From contig NC_133123.1 of assembly GCF_033568475.1 (NCBI RefSeq), forward strand, positions 61,139,522 to 61,203,521: a DNA stretch of 64,000 bases, written 5' to 3'. Numbering within the stretch: the first letter of the stretch is position 1; every line of letters begins with the position of its first letter. The DNA comes from Henckelia pumila. Lineage: Eukaryota > Streptophyta > Magnoliopsida > Lamiales > Gesneriaceae. The notes under the pieces were generated by a model. It was given only the letters and a program-made list of their open reading frames with translations, searched no databases and was not told the DNA's origin. Below are positions 33,083 to 44,900 of the stretch, one piece after another. A program made the translations under genes and the position numbers.

Positions 33083-35355
33083 TTGTTCTGTGCTAGTTCA
33101 GAACAAGATTCCACCAAACAAAAAGATCCAGGGAGTTTTTCTATTCCTTGTGTTATTAATGAACTGCAATTTCAAAAAGCTTTGTGTGACTTAGGTGCGA
33201 GTATAAACTTAATGCCATATTTTGTTTTCAGGAAACTGAGTTTGGGAGAGCCAAAATCCACCAGGATGTCATTGCAATTGGCGGACATGTCTAAAAAATA
33301 TCCAAGAGGGATAATATAAGATGTGCTGGTGAAAGTCGACAAATTCATCTTCCTAGTGGATTTCATGGTGCTTGATATGGAAGAGGACTTGGACATGCCA
33401 CTTATTTTGGGAAGACCTTTCCTGGCAACAGGAAAAACATTAATCGATGTCCAAAAGAGAGAGCTACATCTGAGAGTGGGAGAGGAGAAAATTTCATTTG
33501 ATTTTTTTAATGCACTGAAATTTTCACAAAATAATGAAGAGTGTTTTCAGATTGATGTTGTGGACTCATTTCTATATGATTATGTGCAGGATACATTTCA
33601 GGAACCATTAGAAGCCGCACTCATATCTCCTCATTGTGATGACTTAGTCAATGGGGATATAGAAGAGATGAAAGCTTACTTGAATGATAACCAGTCATGG
33701 AGAAAATTTGGAAAGCTCAGACTCGAAGATCTTGGTGACCGAAAGGATTTAGTCCTCCAGAAACCAAGCCTTGAAGAACCGCCAACTTTGGAATTGAAAC
33801 CATTACCTACCCATCTCAAATATGTATTTTTAGGTGAGAATGAAAATTTACCTGTCATAATTTCTTCTTTTTTGACAGGTGAGATGGAGACCAGACTACT
33901 AGATGTTCTCAAAAGTCATAAGAGTGTGTTTGCATGGAAGGTCGCAAATATCAAAGGCATTAATCCATCTATCTTCATGCACAAGATATTAATGGAAGAG
34001 AACATCAACCCCATGGTCCAACCACAGAGGAGATTGAATCCCAAGATGCAAGAAGTGGAAAAGGCTGAAATGATAAAACTTCTGGATGCAGGTATCATTT
34101 ATCCCATTTCTGATAGTGCATGGGTGAGTCCAGTTCAATGTGTACCGAAAAAAGGGGGAATAACTGTCATTAAGAATGAACATAATGAGTTGATACCTAC
34201 TAGGACAGTTACAGGGTGGCGTGTGTGTATAGACTATAGAAAATTGAATGACGCAACCCGTAAAGACCATTTTCCCCTCCCCTTCATTGACCAAATGCTA
34301 TAAAGGCTTGCTAGGTATGAGTTTTATTGCTTTTTAGATGGGTATTCAGGATACAATCAAATTGCGATTGCACCTGAAGATCAGGATAAAACAACTTTCA
34401 TTTGCCCATATGGTACGTTTGCCTATAGACGCATGCCTTTTGGTCTTTGCAATGCTCCTGCAACTTTTCAGAGATGCATGACTGCTATATTTCATGATAT
34501 GGTCGAAAATTTTCTAGAAATATTCATGGATGATTTTTCCATTTTTGGTCAGTCTTTTGATGCATGTCTGAATAATCTTAACAATGTTTTGATGAGATGT
34601 GAGGAAACAAACTTGGTACTCAACTGGGAAAAGTGTCACTTCATGGTGACCGAAGGTATTGTATTAGGACACCACATATCAGATCAGGGAATCGAGGTGG
34701 ACAAGGCCAAGGTGCAAGTCATTCAGAATCTACCTCCACCGACGACGATCAAGGGAGTCAGAAGTTTTCTAGGCCACGCCGGTTTTCATCGGCGGTTCAT
34801 TAAAGATTTCTCAAAAATTTCAAAACCTCTGTCTTCGTTATTAATGAAAGATAAACCTTTTAATTTTGATTACACTTGTTTGCAGGCATTTGAATTTCTG
34901 AGAGAACGATTGGTAACTGCACCAGTGCTGACTTCACCAGATTGGGATATTCCATTTGAGGTAATGTGTGATGCCAACGACTCGGCTGTCGGAGCTGTAC
35001 TTGGTCAGAGGATAGACAAGGTATTCCGTACTATTTACCATGCTAGCAAAACCCTGAATGAGGCTCAATTGAATTATGCTACAACTGAAAAGGAATTGCT
35101 GGATGTAGTTTTTGCACTGGACAAATTTCATTCATACCTTGTACTCTCAAAAATCACTATTTACACTGATCATTCTGCAATTAAACACCTTTTGTCTAAG
35201 AAAGATGCAAAACCTAGGTTGATTAGGTGGATTCTACTCTTACAAGAATTTGACTTAGAGATAAAAGATAAAAAAAGAGTAGAAAATGTTGTTGCTGATC
35301 ACCTATCTAGACTAGAATGCATTCCGGATTGTGCACAAAATGATACTGAGGAAAT
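33083..35355 (+). pseudogene. A1 pol part 1: protease, RT, RNase H
   Basis: Retropepsin-like region with CDLGASINLMPY (the Athila form of the active-site motif) and LILGRPFLATG. RT follows with PMVQPQRRLNPKMQEVEKAE, DAGIIYPISDSAWVSPVQ, WRVCIDYRKLNDATRKDHFP and [16 protein letters not shown], and the intact catalytic FMDDFSIFG at about 34520. RNase H has [15 protein letters not shown] and [13 protein letters not shown]. Stops at 33317-33319 and 34301-34303 interrupt one continuous frame. The ORF is cut at 35355 by A2; the following open codons to 35398 belong to the A2 LTR. Confidence 0.88.
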
Positions 35356-36755
35356 TGTTGTGAAAATTCCTCGCAAGCGTACGAGTGTCAAGTTTTAATA
35401 TAGTGATTTAAATCAGATATCGATCCCACAGGGAGTAAAATGAAAATATTTAGTGCTTATAATTAAAATAGTCAAAACATTATCTAGAAAATCAAAATCT
35501 CATAATTTTGCAGAAAAATAAAATAGCAAGATATTTTTGATAAGCACGCACACAACTTTCAGATAATATCAATCAGAGAAAAATGGTCTAGAGGTATAGA
35601 TTTCACCTGGTTTCAACAACAGTCAATCCTAATTAATTAATCTTCATGAATTTCAATCAATTAATAGCCAAGAACACTTAAGTGTATTATTCCCTCTCCC
35701 GAGTGCCGAATAAAATATATTAACTACAATTCAATTCCAATATCCCTATTAAGAATCTACATGCAGTGATCAATTCAAAACAATGTTCTTTTTAAAAGCT
35801 TTGTTAAAATTATACACTCTCCCGAGTAATATAAATAATTAACAGTGTATTTTCTAATGGTCCTATTCAAAATCTCCTCTCCTGAGTGCCAGATTTCAAA
35901 TAAATATAACAAATCAATTATTGATCAGATAATTGAAAAGACAATCAATTCTATAAAAACAATTAATCTAGAAGAAACTCAATTCAATAAAATCAAAAAT
36001 TCATGAAAGTGTCTACACCAGGTTCCATCCGACCTCGAGACTCTAAAAATTAGTTCATAATAAAATTTTGAATAAAAAAATCATATTAAAAAATCCAAAC
36101 ATATTTAGAATAAAATAAATAAAGATAAGAAACAAATCCGTCGATGCGATGCCGTGTCCGGTCTATCGATCTCCGTCTTCGTTCTTCAATTAAAGCTCCA
36201 GAAATCCTCCAGAAATCACGATCAAAGCCCTAAATTATTTCTCTGATGTGTACGATATGTGTGTGTGGCGGCTCTCTCAATTCTGATAAGAATTACCTTT
36301 TTATATCGTACACAAAAGCCCACGAATAAAGCCCAAGAAAATAGAAACTTTTCTTTCCCGATAAAAAATTCCCATAGAAATTTAGCGACGCGCGCCCGTT
36401 CCTGGACTCATGCGGGCGCGCATAGCTCTCTGATATTCAATTCTCTCGCTTCTCTTCTTCCTTCTTCAATAGCGCTTAAATGAAGCGCTAACCATTAAGG
36501 CCCAGTAAGAAAAGCCCATTTTCCTTCTTGTCTGTTCGTTTTTTCTTTTCTTTTCTCTTCTTTCTTCTTTTCTTTTCTTTTCCTTTTCCTTTTCTTTTTT
36601 TTTTCTTTTAATTCCTCATTTTTATTCTATTTTTCAAGTAACTTCAATAATTCTCTACAATCACAAAAACAACAAAACTCCACATAAATCTGCTCGAAAC
36701 AAACATTTAACAATTAAAATCATATATAAATTAAGTGTATAAAATACACTTATCA
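35356..36755 (-). repeat. 3' LTR of A2
   Basis: 1400 bp; on the plus strand TGTTGTGAAAATTCC...CACTTATCA. About six differences from the other LTR in the first 160 bases. It contains a long polypyrimidine tract (36531-36609) and, in U3, inverted repeats including GCGCGCCCG...CGGGCGCGC at 36390-36421, before a TATA-like stretch near 36300 on the minus strand. Confidence 0.9.
36531..36609 (+). repeat. Polypyrimidine (CT-rich) tract in the A2 LTR
   Basis: About 80 bases of TTTTC/TTTCC repeats on the plus strand; the matching tract in the other LTR is at 42810-42870. Low complexity. Confidence 0.85.
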
Positions 36756-39212
36756 TATACCCCCAAACTTAGACTTTTGCTAGTCCCGAGCAAAACTATT
36801 CAAAACAAATTCCAAAAACTCATTCTATCAAACCAACAAGAATAGCCAAGAAATATTATGGAACAATGACCTTAGCAATGATTTCAAATAATTTTCAAAT
36901 CCAATCATATCACACCCAAATAACACTTGAAAGTTTTCAGTCATAACAAAATAACCTCATAAACTCACAATCTCCGCAACTCAGTTTAAAACACCATTCT
37001 CCAAGTTCAATTCAAACATTCATAGATCATGAGGACTTTTCAAGGTAGCATGGATCAAAAATAGGATATTTATCAAAAACACTCACAATTAGGTAAATGC
37101 AACGAATAATAGTGTGTGCGTGTTTCGATCAAAATTCATAATCATTAAAAGCATCAATCAACAGTCCATAGGCTAAATTCTCGCAACTCTTCTCGACTAG
37201 TATATTGGGAAACTGAGACTCGGTCAATAGGACTTAATTAGCTTATAATGTAAGGCCTGGCTTATGGCTACAAACGAAGGATAAGAGTTCAAAATAAGGA
37301 GTAATCTACATTTATGCTCAAATTACGACTCCTTTTTCATTCACAATTTCATACTCTTTTTCACTTCATTGATTTTTCAACTTTTTCACAACTTCTTTCA
37401 CAACTTTTTCAACTCTTTTTTTTTCTTTTCAATTCATCCACCACACCATTTCATTTTTCACAAATATTAACTAAGAGAATATAACATTTTAGCATTCTAA
37501 TTACTCCCTTAAAGGTAGGAAATAGTGTTTAGGCTATTCAGGTAGTCAATGTATTGAAATAATGACGAATGGGGGTTAAATCACACGTCTACACGCATGC
37601 CATTCGATTTTCAATAAAGCTCAAACAAGGTACTAGGGATAAAATAAATAATTAGGTAGCTTGAAAGGCTCAAACGAATTCAGGAAAATCGCCTAAATCA
37701 TTCCTAATCACAGTTTTGCCCGTATTTCGCCTCGAAGAGTGTCCGAACTAGTTCTAGACAAGTCTCAATCCACAATTAAATCATACAAATATCAATCAGT
37801 GCAGAAAAGAATAATCATCAGCAGTCAACGATGATTTTCACATAAATTTCAGATTTTTCTGTACCTCAAAGTACTAATATACGTGTAGGCTTAAATAGGC
37901 AACTAAGGATAAATTAATTCAATACAAATTAGGCCCAAAATTTCAAATAATGTCTTAATCATATCTATGTCTGTATGTTTCAAAATTCAGATTCAAGTAT
38001 TAATCACAGAGTATATAGGAAATTGTTCATTCAATTGGTTCCATTTTTTCAAAAATATTTTGTCAGATAGGCAGACAATCATGGATTTCAGTTATAGCAC
38101 AAAAATATTTTTCATCAGCCAAGCATCCATTTCTTTCTCGACTTCTTTTAAACTCTAAACTTCAACCAAAAAATAAACTTAACAAAAATTTTATCTATGA
38201 TGCACACTAAAACTCAAAACTACTCACTTTCAACCATTCAAAACATCAAACATTGATTCACCCCCCTAAACCTAATATAATCTTTGTCCCTAATGATTAA
38301 AAATAAATAAAAAGAGCAAGGGACTCGTACCTTAGCATCGAGCATCAGTACTCGATGTTACTAATATCAACTCCATCAAAATAATTCGCAATTGCAAAAC
38401 CATTTGAGAGGTGGTGGATAAGCTCAACATGGACATCCAATTTAACCTGAAAATAATACATGCACACGATAAGATAATACATAAAATTGAATTCCGAAGC
38501 AAACAAAACAATATAACTCGCTTAATGTATGGGAAAATAAGGAATAGTGCAAGGCACGACGAGCTTCATATGTTCGATCTTGCATGGGAATTCTGGTAGG
38601 GGAGCTGGATGCGCATGGAAAGGTAGCAGCAGGGAGCACGATAGCGCTAGGTAGCTGCGCAGAGGGTGTTGCTGGAGTAGTGCGTTAGCTCTGAGGGAAA
38701 CGCTATCTGGACGCGCGATAGCGCATGGAGGGCCGCGGAATATTAGCGCGATAGCGCTTAGTATTGCGCCTTTGGAGTGGCGGGATAGCGCTTGATGTGT
38801 GCGCTGCTGAGTGGCGCGATAGCGCTATAGGAGGCGCTCTTGTGATGCGCGATAGCGCTTGGTTGCGCGCTGGTGAGAGAGCTTCATTGCGTAGAGTGTG
38901 CGCGGGCGCGCATGAGCCTCTGTAATAAACTCTCAAATCTTGAGCGGCGCCCTCAAATCTTGGGCGAGCGCACATAAGCTGCTGCCAGAAGACCAAAATC
39001 CTGAAAAAAATCCTGAAAAAAATACACATTTATAAAATCAGGCCTCCAAAATTCCCAATAATAAATTTAAAAAAATAAAATTAACTGAAGAACAAAAATA
39101 AAAATAAAATCATAAAATAAATAAAATTAAAAATAAAAAAAAAAAAAAAAAATTTTGGGTTGCCTCCCAAAAAGCGCTTGGTTTAGATTCGTCAGCCCGA
39201 CTTTCACCGGTG
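36756..39212 (-). other. A2 non-coding internal region
   Basis: From the polypurine tract (complement of ATACCCCCAAAC at 36757) to the end of the gag-protease ORF. It contains a short hairpin next to the polypurine tract (36775-36795), a stretch conserved with A1 (e.g. 37170-37260), a GC-rich repeat array (38636-38960), and the motif GGGAGGCAACCC (complement, near 39155) next to an A-run. No ORF with a recognisable domain. Confidence 0.7.
38636..38960 (-). repeat. GCGCGATAGCGC repeat array in A2
   Basis: Seven to nine imperfect copies of a palindromic core GCGCGATAGCGC or GATAGCGCT, spaced about 30-45 bases with a second GCGC word between them. Composition contrasts sharply with the AT-rich surroundings. 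Confidence 0.75.
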
Positions 39213-40148
39213 TTAAATCTTCCCTTTCTCTTTCACACGCCAAATAAATTCCACGAATCGCCTATTAAATTTCGCTCTCTTTTTCGTGGACTTATTCTTT
39301 GGTAATTTTGGTGCTCTCTCCTTCGATGAATCAACCGCAAAATCAGCTCTTTGACAGCTCTCCAACTTCATAACCGGTTCAATTGAGCATAAGTTTTCGA
39401 TGGGTGGATTAGGTGCTTTCGTAAATAAGTTGAAGATCACTCTCTTGCCTTCCACACCCATCAACAACGCACCCTTCTTTACCTTTATCTTGGCATTGGC
39501 AGTGGCCAAGAAAGGTCTCCCCAATATCAGGGGCATATTTGCATCCTCCTCCATATCTAACACAACAAAATCCACAGAAAAAATAAATTTATCTACTTTT
39601 ACCAGAACATCTTCAATGATTCCAAGCGGATATGTGATAGATCTATCAGCCAACTGCAACGCGATCATTATGGGCTTCACCTCACCAAGTCCTAAGCTCC
39701 TGAACATAGACAAAGACATTAGATTAATGCTAGCTCCTAAATCGCAAAATGCATTATTAAAATGAGAACCACCAATAGAACAAGAAATAGTAAAACTCCC
39801 TGGACCCTTAAGCTTTTGTGGCATCTTCTTTTGTAGCACCGCACTGCACTCTTCTGTCAGATTGACCACCTCGTTATCTAGCAGTCTCCTCTTCTTGGAC
39901 ATCACCTCCTTGATGAACTTCGCATAATTTGGCATTTGTTCCAAAGCATCAGCAAAGGGGATGTTGATGTGAATTTTCTTGAAAATCTCCAAGAACTTGG
40001 AGAACTGCTCATCCAACGTCTTCTTCTTGAACCTCTGCGGGTAGGGGAGTGGAGGCTTGTACATCGGTTTTGGCTCAGCTTCAATCTCCTTCTCCTCAAC
40101 TTTCTTATCCAATTTTTCCTCTTCAATAGCAGGTTCTTGGACACCAAC
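39213..40148 (-). pseudogene. A2 protease region (C-terminal part of gag-protease)
   Basis: In the same frame as A2 gag, after a single TAA at 40149-40151. It encodes RFKKKTLDEQFSKFLEIFKK and INIPFADALEQMPNYAKFI, then retropepsin-like FCDLGASINLMSLSMFRSLG and MPLILGRPFLATA, and a basic tail ending RRFVEFIWRVKEKGKI. It lies where the protease of A1 lies, but the frame stops before any RT sequence. The catalytic motif DLGAS is intact. Apart from the one stop, gag and protease are open over 2.2 kb, unusual for this window. Confidence 0.85.
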
Positions 40149-41495
40149 TTATTTTTCACTCCTCAACTCTATGGCATTGCACTGCTCCTTGAGATTTACC
40201 TCAGTGTTTCTTGGAAACTGGCCTCTGTTATTATCCTTCAGTGCGTTTGTCAATTGCCCAATGCTAGTCTCCATGGATTGAAGTACAGCACCCATGTTGG
40301 CCATGTGCGTCTCCAAGCTATCAAGGCGAGACTCAGTTCTCGCCATCCTCTTACCTGATTCCTGCACAAAGGTACTAACCACATCCTCCAAAGACTGCTT
40401 ACCCTCATCCTTGTTTCCATTGAACCCCGGAGGATTCAACACATTTCTATTGTTAGCATACGAAAAATTTTCATGATTACGCAAGCTAGGATGATAAGTA
40501 TTTGGGACAGGGTTACCTCGATAGCCTCCATAACCTCGGTAACCATTAGGATTGATATAATTCACTTCTTCTAGGGACTGAGATCCTTCGACTCCCGTTG
40601 AATCTGCAACACTAATCTTATTCAAAGAAGCTACCTGTGTAGTCAGTGCAGATAATTGAGCAGTGATGGACGTGAGAGGATCCACAACATAAACTCCAGC
40701 TGGCTTCTTGGCTCCCATACGCTCAGATGGCCATTGAAAAATGTTTATCGTCATCTGCTCCAACATATCATAGGCTTGAGCGGGGTCCTTTGCAAAAATA
40801 GTTCCTCCAGAAGCAGAATCCACATTCATCCTTGTAGGTGCATTTAGTCCGTTGTAAAACCACTCGATCTGTTCCCAATCTGCAAAATTATGGTTAGGAC
40901 AACGTCTAAGTAATTCTTTGTACCTTTCCCACGCCTCGTATAGCTGTTCAGTGTCCAACTGCCGGAAGGTGCTGATTTCTATCTTCAGTTGGGTGGATTT
41001 GGCAGGAGGAAAATATTTTGCAAGAAATCTTTCTGCCATCCCCTCCCAAGTAGTGATGCTTCCAAGCGGCAGTGATTGCAACCAACTTCTGGCTTGATCC
41101 CTAAGAGAAAATGGAAACAAGCGTAAGCGAATAATATCCTCAGACACACCATTAATTTTTACCGTATCAGTTATCTCCAAGAAAGTGCGTAGGTGTAGGT
41201 TAGGATCAGAAGTGGCGCTCCCATTAAATTGGTTCTGTTGAACCATGTTGATCAAAGCCGGCTTCAGTTCAAAATTGTTGGCATTGATAGTTCCTCGAGC
41301 GATTCCAGAATAGTGAGCCTGGATCGTCGGTCGGAAGTGATCTCTAATTGGCACCAAGAGAGCTTGTTGTGCTTCTTCTTCAGCCATGTTCCTTAATTCG
41401 TCTCTTCTCGCTCTTCTCAAAGTACGTGCAGTGCACTCGATATCTGGATCAAACAGTAGAGAATTAGCACTTTGAGATCGTGTCATAAACTGCAA
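40149..41495 (-). CDS. A2 gag
   Basis: 448-codon open frame beginning at 41495 (MQFMTRSQSANSLLFDPDIE), about 105 bases after the primer site. The gag domain has FLEITDTVKINGVSEDIIRL, LFPFSLRDQARSWLQSLP, TTWEGMAERFLAKYFPP and LYEAWERYKELLRRCPNH, closely parallel to A1 gag. A Gly/Tyr/Asn-rich section and a coiled-coil-like C-terminal part (ESGKRMARTESRLDSLETHM) follow. No CCHC knuckle is evident. It could still give a capsid-like protein; the stop at 40149-40151 separates it from protease, perhaps by mutation. Confidence 0.8.
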   Translation of the reverse strand: MQFMTRSQSANSLLFDPDIECTARTLRRARRDELRNMAEEEAQQALLVPIRDHFRPTIQAHYSGIARGTINANNFELKPALINMVQQNQFNGSATSDPNLHLRTFLEITDTVKINGVSEDIIRLRLFPFSLRDQARSWLQSLPLGSITTWEGMAERFLAKYFPPAKSTQLKIEISTFRQLDTEQLYEAWERYKELLRRCPNHNFADWEQIEWFYNGLNAPTRMNVDSASGGTIFAKDPAQAYDMLEQMTINIFQWPSERMGAKKPAGVYVVDPLTSITAQLSALTTQVASLNKISVADSTGVEGSQSLEEVNYINPNGYRGYGGYRGNPVPNTYHPSLRNHENFSYANNRNVLNPPGFNGNKDEGKQSLEDVVSTFVQESGKRMARTESRLDSLETHMANMGAVLQSMETSIGQLTNALKDNNRGQFPRNTEVNLKEQCNAIELRSEK

Positions 41496-41600
41496 TTAAA
41501 AATAAGAAGAAATTAATTAGTAAGTTAAAAATAAAATAAAAAACTCTAAATTAAAATCTAGACTAATTGGTAACAAGACTAAAAAAAAATCAAAATTTAC

Positions 41601-41618
41601 TCCCCGGCAACGGCGCCA
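41601..41618 (-). other. Primer binding site of A2 (tRNA-Asp type)
   Basis: The plus strand reads TCCCCGGCAACGGCGCCA, the complement of TGGCGCCGTTGCCGGGGA, six bases from the LTR edge at 41625. Confidence 0.9.
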
Positions 41619-41624
41619 AAAACT

Positions 41625-43017
41625 TGTTGTTGAAAATTCCTCGCAAGCGTACGAGTGTCAAGTTTTAATATAGTGATTTAAATCAGATATCGATCCCACA
41701 AGGAGTAAAATGAAAATATTTAGTGCTTGTAATTAAAATAGTCCAAACTTTATCTAGAAAATCAAAATCTCAGAATTTTGCAGAAAAATAAAATAGCAAG
41801 ATATTTTTGATAAGCACGCACACAACTTTCAGATAATATCAATCAGAGAAAAATGTTCTAGACATATAGATTTCACCTGGTTTCAACAACGGTAAATCTT
41901 AATTAATTAATGTTCATGAATTTCAATCAATTAATAGCCAAGAACACTTAAGTGTATTATTCCCTCTCCCGAGTTCCGAATAAAATATATCAACTACAAT
42001 TCAATTCCAATATCCCTATTAAGAATCTACATGCAGTGATCAATTCAAAACAATGTTTTTTTTAAAAGCTCTGTTAAAATTATACACTCTCCCGAGTAAT
42101 ATAAATAATTAAAAGTGTATTTTCTAATGGTTCTATTCAAAATCTCCTCTCTCGAGTGCCAGATTTCAAATAAATATAACAAATCAATTATTGATCAGAT
42201 AATTGAAAAGACAATCAATTCTAGAAAAATAATTAATCTAGAAGAAACTCAATTCAATAAAATCAAAAATTCATGAAAGTGTCTACACCAGGTTCCATCC
42301 GACCTCTAGACTCTAAAAATTAGTTCATAATAAAATTATGAATAAAACAAATCATATGCAAAAATCCAGACATATTCAGAATAAAATAAATAAAGATAAG
42401 AAACAAATCCGTCGATGCGATGCCGTGTCCGGTCTATCGATCTCCGTCTTCGTTCTTCAATTAAAGCTCCAGAAATCCTCCAAAAATCACGATCAAAGCC
42501 CTAAATTATTTCTCTGATGTGTACGATATGTGTGTGTGGCAGCTCTCTCAATTCTGATAAGAATTACCTTTTTATATCATACGCAAAAGCCCACGAATAA
42601 AGCCCAAAAAAATAGAAACTTTCCTTTCCCGATAAAAAATTCCCACATAAATTTAGCGATGCGCGCCCGCTCCAGGACTCATGTGGGCGCGCATAGCTCT
42701 CTTATATTCAATTCTCTCGCTTCTCGTCTTCCTTCTTCGATAGCGCTTAAATAAAGCGCTAACCATTAAGGCCCAGTAAGAAAAGCCCATTTCCCTTCTT
42801 GTCTGTTCGTTTATTCTTTTCTCTTCTTTCTTCTTTTCTTTTCCTTTTCCTTTTCTTTTTTTTTTTCTTTTAATTCCTCATTTTTCTTCTATTTTTCAAG
42901 TAACTTTAATAATTCTCTGCAATCACAAAAACAACAAAACTCCGCATAAATCTGCTCGAAACAAACATTTAACAATTAAAATCATATATAAATTAAGTGT
43001 ATAAAATACACTTATCA
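41625..43017 (-). repeat. 5' LTR of A2
   Basis: 1393 bp, nearly colinear with 35356-36755; the plus-strand right end is ATACACTTATCA next to TSD GAAAT. It carries the same GC-rich inverted repeats (42660-42700) and polypyrimidine tract. Confidence 0.9.
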
Positions 43018-44356
43018 GAAATAGATGATTGGTTTCCTAATGAGAAGTTGTTTGCCATAGAACACTCGTCGTGGTATGCTAATTTTGCAAATTACTTGGT
43101 CACGGGCACACTCCCACATAATTTGTCTTTTCATCAAAAGAAAAAGTTTCTATCAGATGTAAAGCATTATTTTTGGGAAGAACCTTTCTTGTTTAAAATT
43201 TGTGCTGACTCTATGATCCGGAGATGTGTGGCGGAAGGATAAATGAAAAGCATCCTCAGCCATTGTGATGACCGTGAGGTAGGTGGCCATGCTGGGCCCA
43301 TAAAGACGGCAGCTAAGGTACTTGAATGTGGGTTTTATTGGCCCAATCTGTTTAAAGATGCACGTGCTTATGTCATTGAGTGTAATAGATATCAGCGAAC
43401 AGGTAATGTCTCAAACCGTCACGAAATTCCTTTGAATAACATTATTGAGTGTGAGATATTTGATGTATGGGAAATCGACTTTATGGGACCATTTCCAAAC
43501 TCTTTTACAAAAAAAATACATTTTGGTCGCCGTCGATTATGTTTCTAAATGGGTAGAGGCTGAAGCTTTTGCAACTAATGATGCACAGGTGGTACTAAAA
43601 TTTTTGAAGAAAAATATTTTTAACCGGTTTGGTACACCCCGTGCAATTATTAGTGATGGTGGCACCCACTTTTGTAATAAGCTCTTTGAAAAACTTTTGA
43701 AAAAATATGGTGTCAAGCACAAAGTTTCTACAGCTTATCATCCCCAAATGAGTGGCCAAGTAGAAGTGTCCAATCGAGAAATTAAGCAAATTTTAGAAAA
43801 AAGTGTGAGTACTAATAGAAAGGATTGGGCACTTCGACTTGATGATGCATTATGGGCCTATAGGACTGCTTTCAAAACACCTATAGGCACCTCCCCTTAT
43901 AGATTGTTGTTTTGAAAGGCATGTCATTTGCCAGTTGAGTTAGAGCATAGAGCATATTGGGCTATCAAAGCATTAAATTTTGAATTTGCTGCTGCAGGTG
44001 AGAAGAGATTGCTTGAGCTAAACCAGTTGGAGGAATTTCGAGATCAAACATACGATATGACGGTGTCGTACAAAGAAAGGACCAAGAAAATACATGATAG
44101 ACGCATTCTTCATAGAGAATTTAAGGAAGGGGAAGCAGTTCTTCTGTTTAACTCCAGGTTGAGGCTTTTTCCTGGAAAGTTGAAGTCGAGGTGGTCCGGC
44201 CCTTACAAAATCACTAAGGTGTATCCATCGGGGGCCATTGAAATAAAAGATGCAAGAAACGAGTCTTTCACGATCAATGCTCTGAGGCTGAAACACTATG
44301 TAGGGGGTGATGTCGACTCAACGCCAATCATCACCACACTGACCAACCAAGACTAG
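43018..44356 (+). pseudogene. A1 pol part 2: integrase
   Basis: Continuation of A1 pol after A2. It begins [14 protein letters not shown]. The zinc-binding region has VGGHAGPIKTAAKVLECGFY and IECNRYQRTG, where the second Cys of the CxxC pair is Tyr. The catalytic core includes [27 protein letters not shown] and [20 protein letters not shown], so the Asp-Asp-Glu positions appear present. The C-terminal domain is FNSRLRLFPGKLKSRWSGPY followed by INALRLKHYVGGD. Breaks: TAA 43240-43242, a frameshift in an A-run at about 43509-43516, TGA 43913-43915; the terminal stop is at 44354-44356. Confidence 0.88.
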
Positions 44357-44514
44357 TTTGGGGAGGAGAACAGTCGAGCTCTAGACTCTAAATTGAGAAC
44401 TACTCGCTTACCTTGATTTTATTTTTCTTTTATTTTGCTTTGAACTTTTTATTTTTCTGCTCTTTTAAGTTTTTGGCATTTTTTTTTCGTTTTACTTTTG
44501 AAAAAAAAAGGGGT

Positions 44515-44734
44515 TGCTCTCGGTCTGAAAAATTTAGCAGACCGAGCGCCCAAAAACTCCCGAACACACTGTTTTGCTAAAACAAAGGTGCGCTCGGTCT
44601 TCTGAAATTAGCAAACCGAGTGCCCAAAAACACCCCCGTTCTCTGTTTTCTAAAAACTGGAGTAAACTCCCCTACCTTACTGTTTTCGTTAATCGGGTAT
44701 GCGCTCGGTCTGCTGAAATTAGCAGACCGAGCGC
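44515..44734 (+). repeat. Three GCGCTCGGTC hairpins after A1 pol
   Basis: Inverted repeats at 44515-44549, 44590-44623 and 44701-44734. The last has perfect 14 bp arms (GCGCTCGGTCTGCT and AGCAGACCGAGCGC) with a 6-base loop. These are the same sequence family as the LTR hairpins of A1, here between integrase and the extra ORF. Confidence 0.85.
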
Positions 44735-44900
44735 CTCGCGCAGAATCAAATATTTAAACACCCGATCCCCTTTCCCCTTTCTTAATTATTTCTTTCCTTC
44801 TCTCAATCTAAACCCTAGCCGCCCCATCTCCATCTGTTTTCTCACTTTCTCTCCTCCATATCGCAGGTATCTACCATCTCCTTCCCAGGTTTCGCTAAGG

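Larger units (their letters stand above)
35356..43017 (-). mobile_element. Non-autonomous Athila-type element A2 (gag-protease only)
   Basis: 7662 bp minus-strand element inserted in A1 pol, flanked by GAAAT at 35351-35355 and 43018-43022. It has two LTRs of about 1.4 kb, a perfect tRNA-Asp-type primer site, a gag-protease ORF with one stop codon, and about 2.4 kb of non-coding sequence before the 3' LTR. There is no RT, RNase H or integrase, so it would depend on a partner for movement. Its non-coding tail (36756-37930) resembles the A1 tail (46230-47640) in reverse complement. Confidence 0.9.

Noticed and set aside
36259..36483. 74-codon ORF present in both A2 LTRs (also 42530-42754)
   Set aside because: It repeats only because LTRs are duplicated; it lies antisense to the element across the TATA and hairpin region and has no domain.
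44515..44734. CRISPR-like array (regular palindromic repeats)
   Set aside because: Only three copies with diverged arms inside a plant retrotransposon, same motif in its LTRs; no cas genes and a eukaryotic setting.
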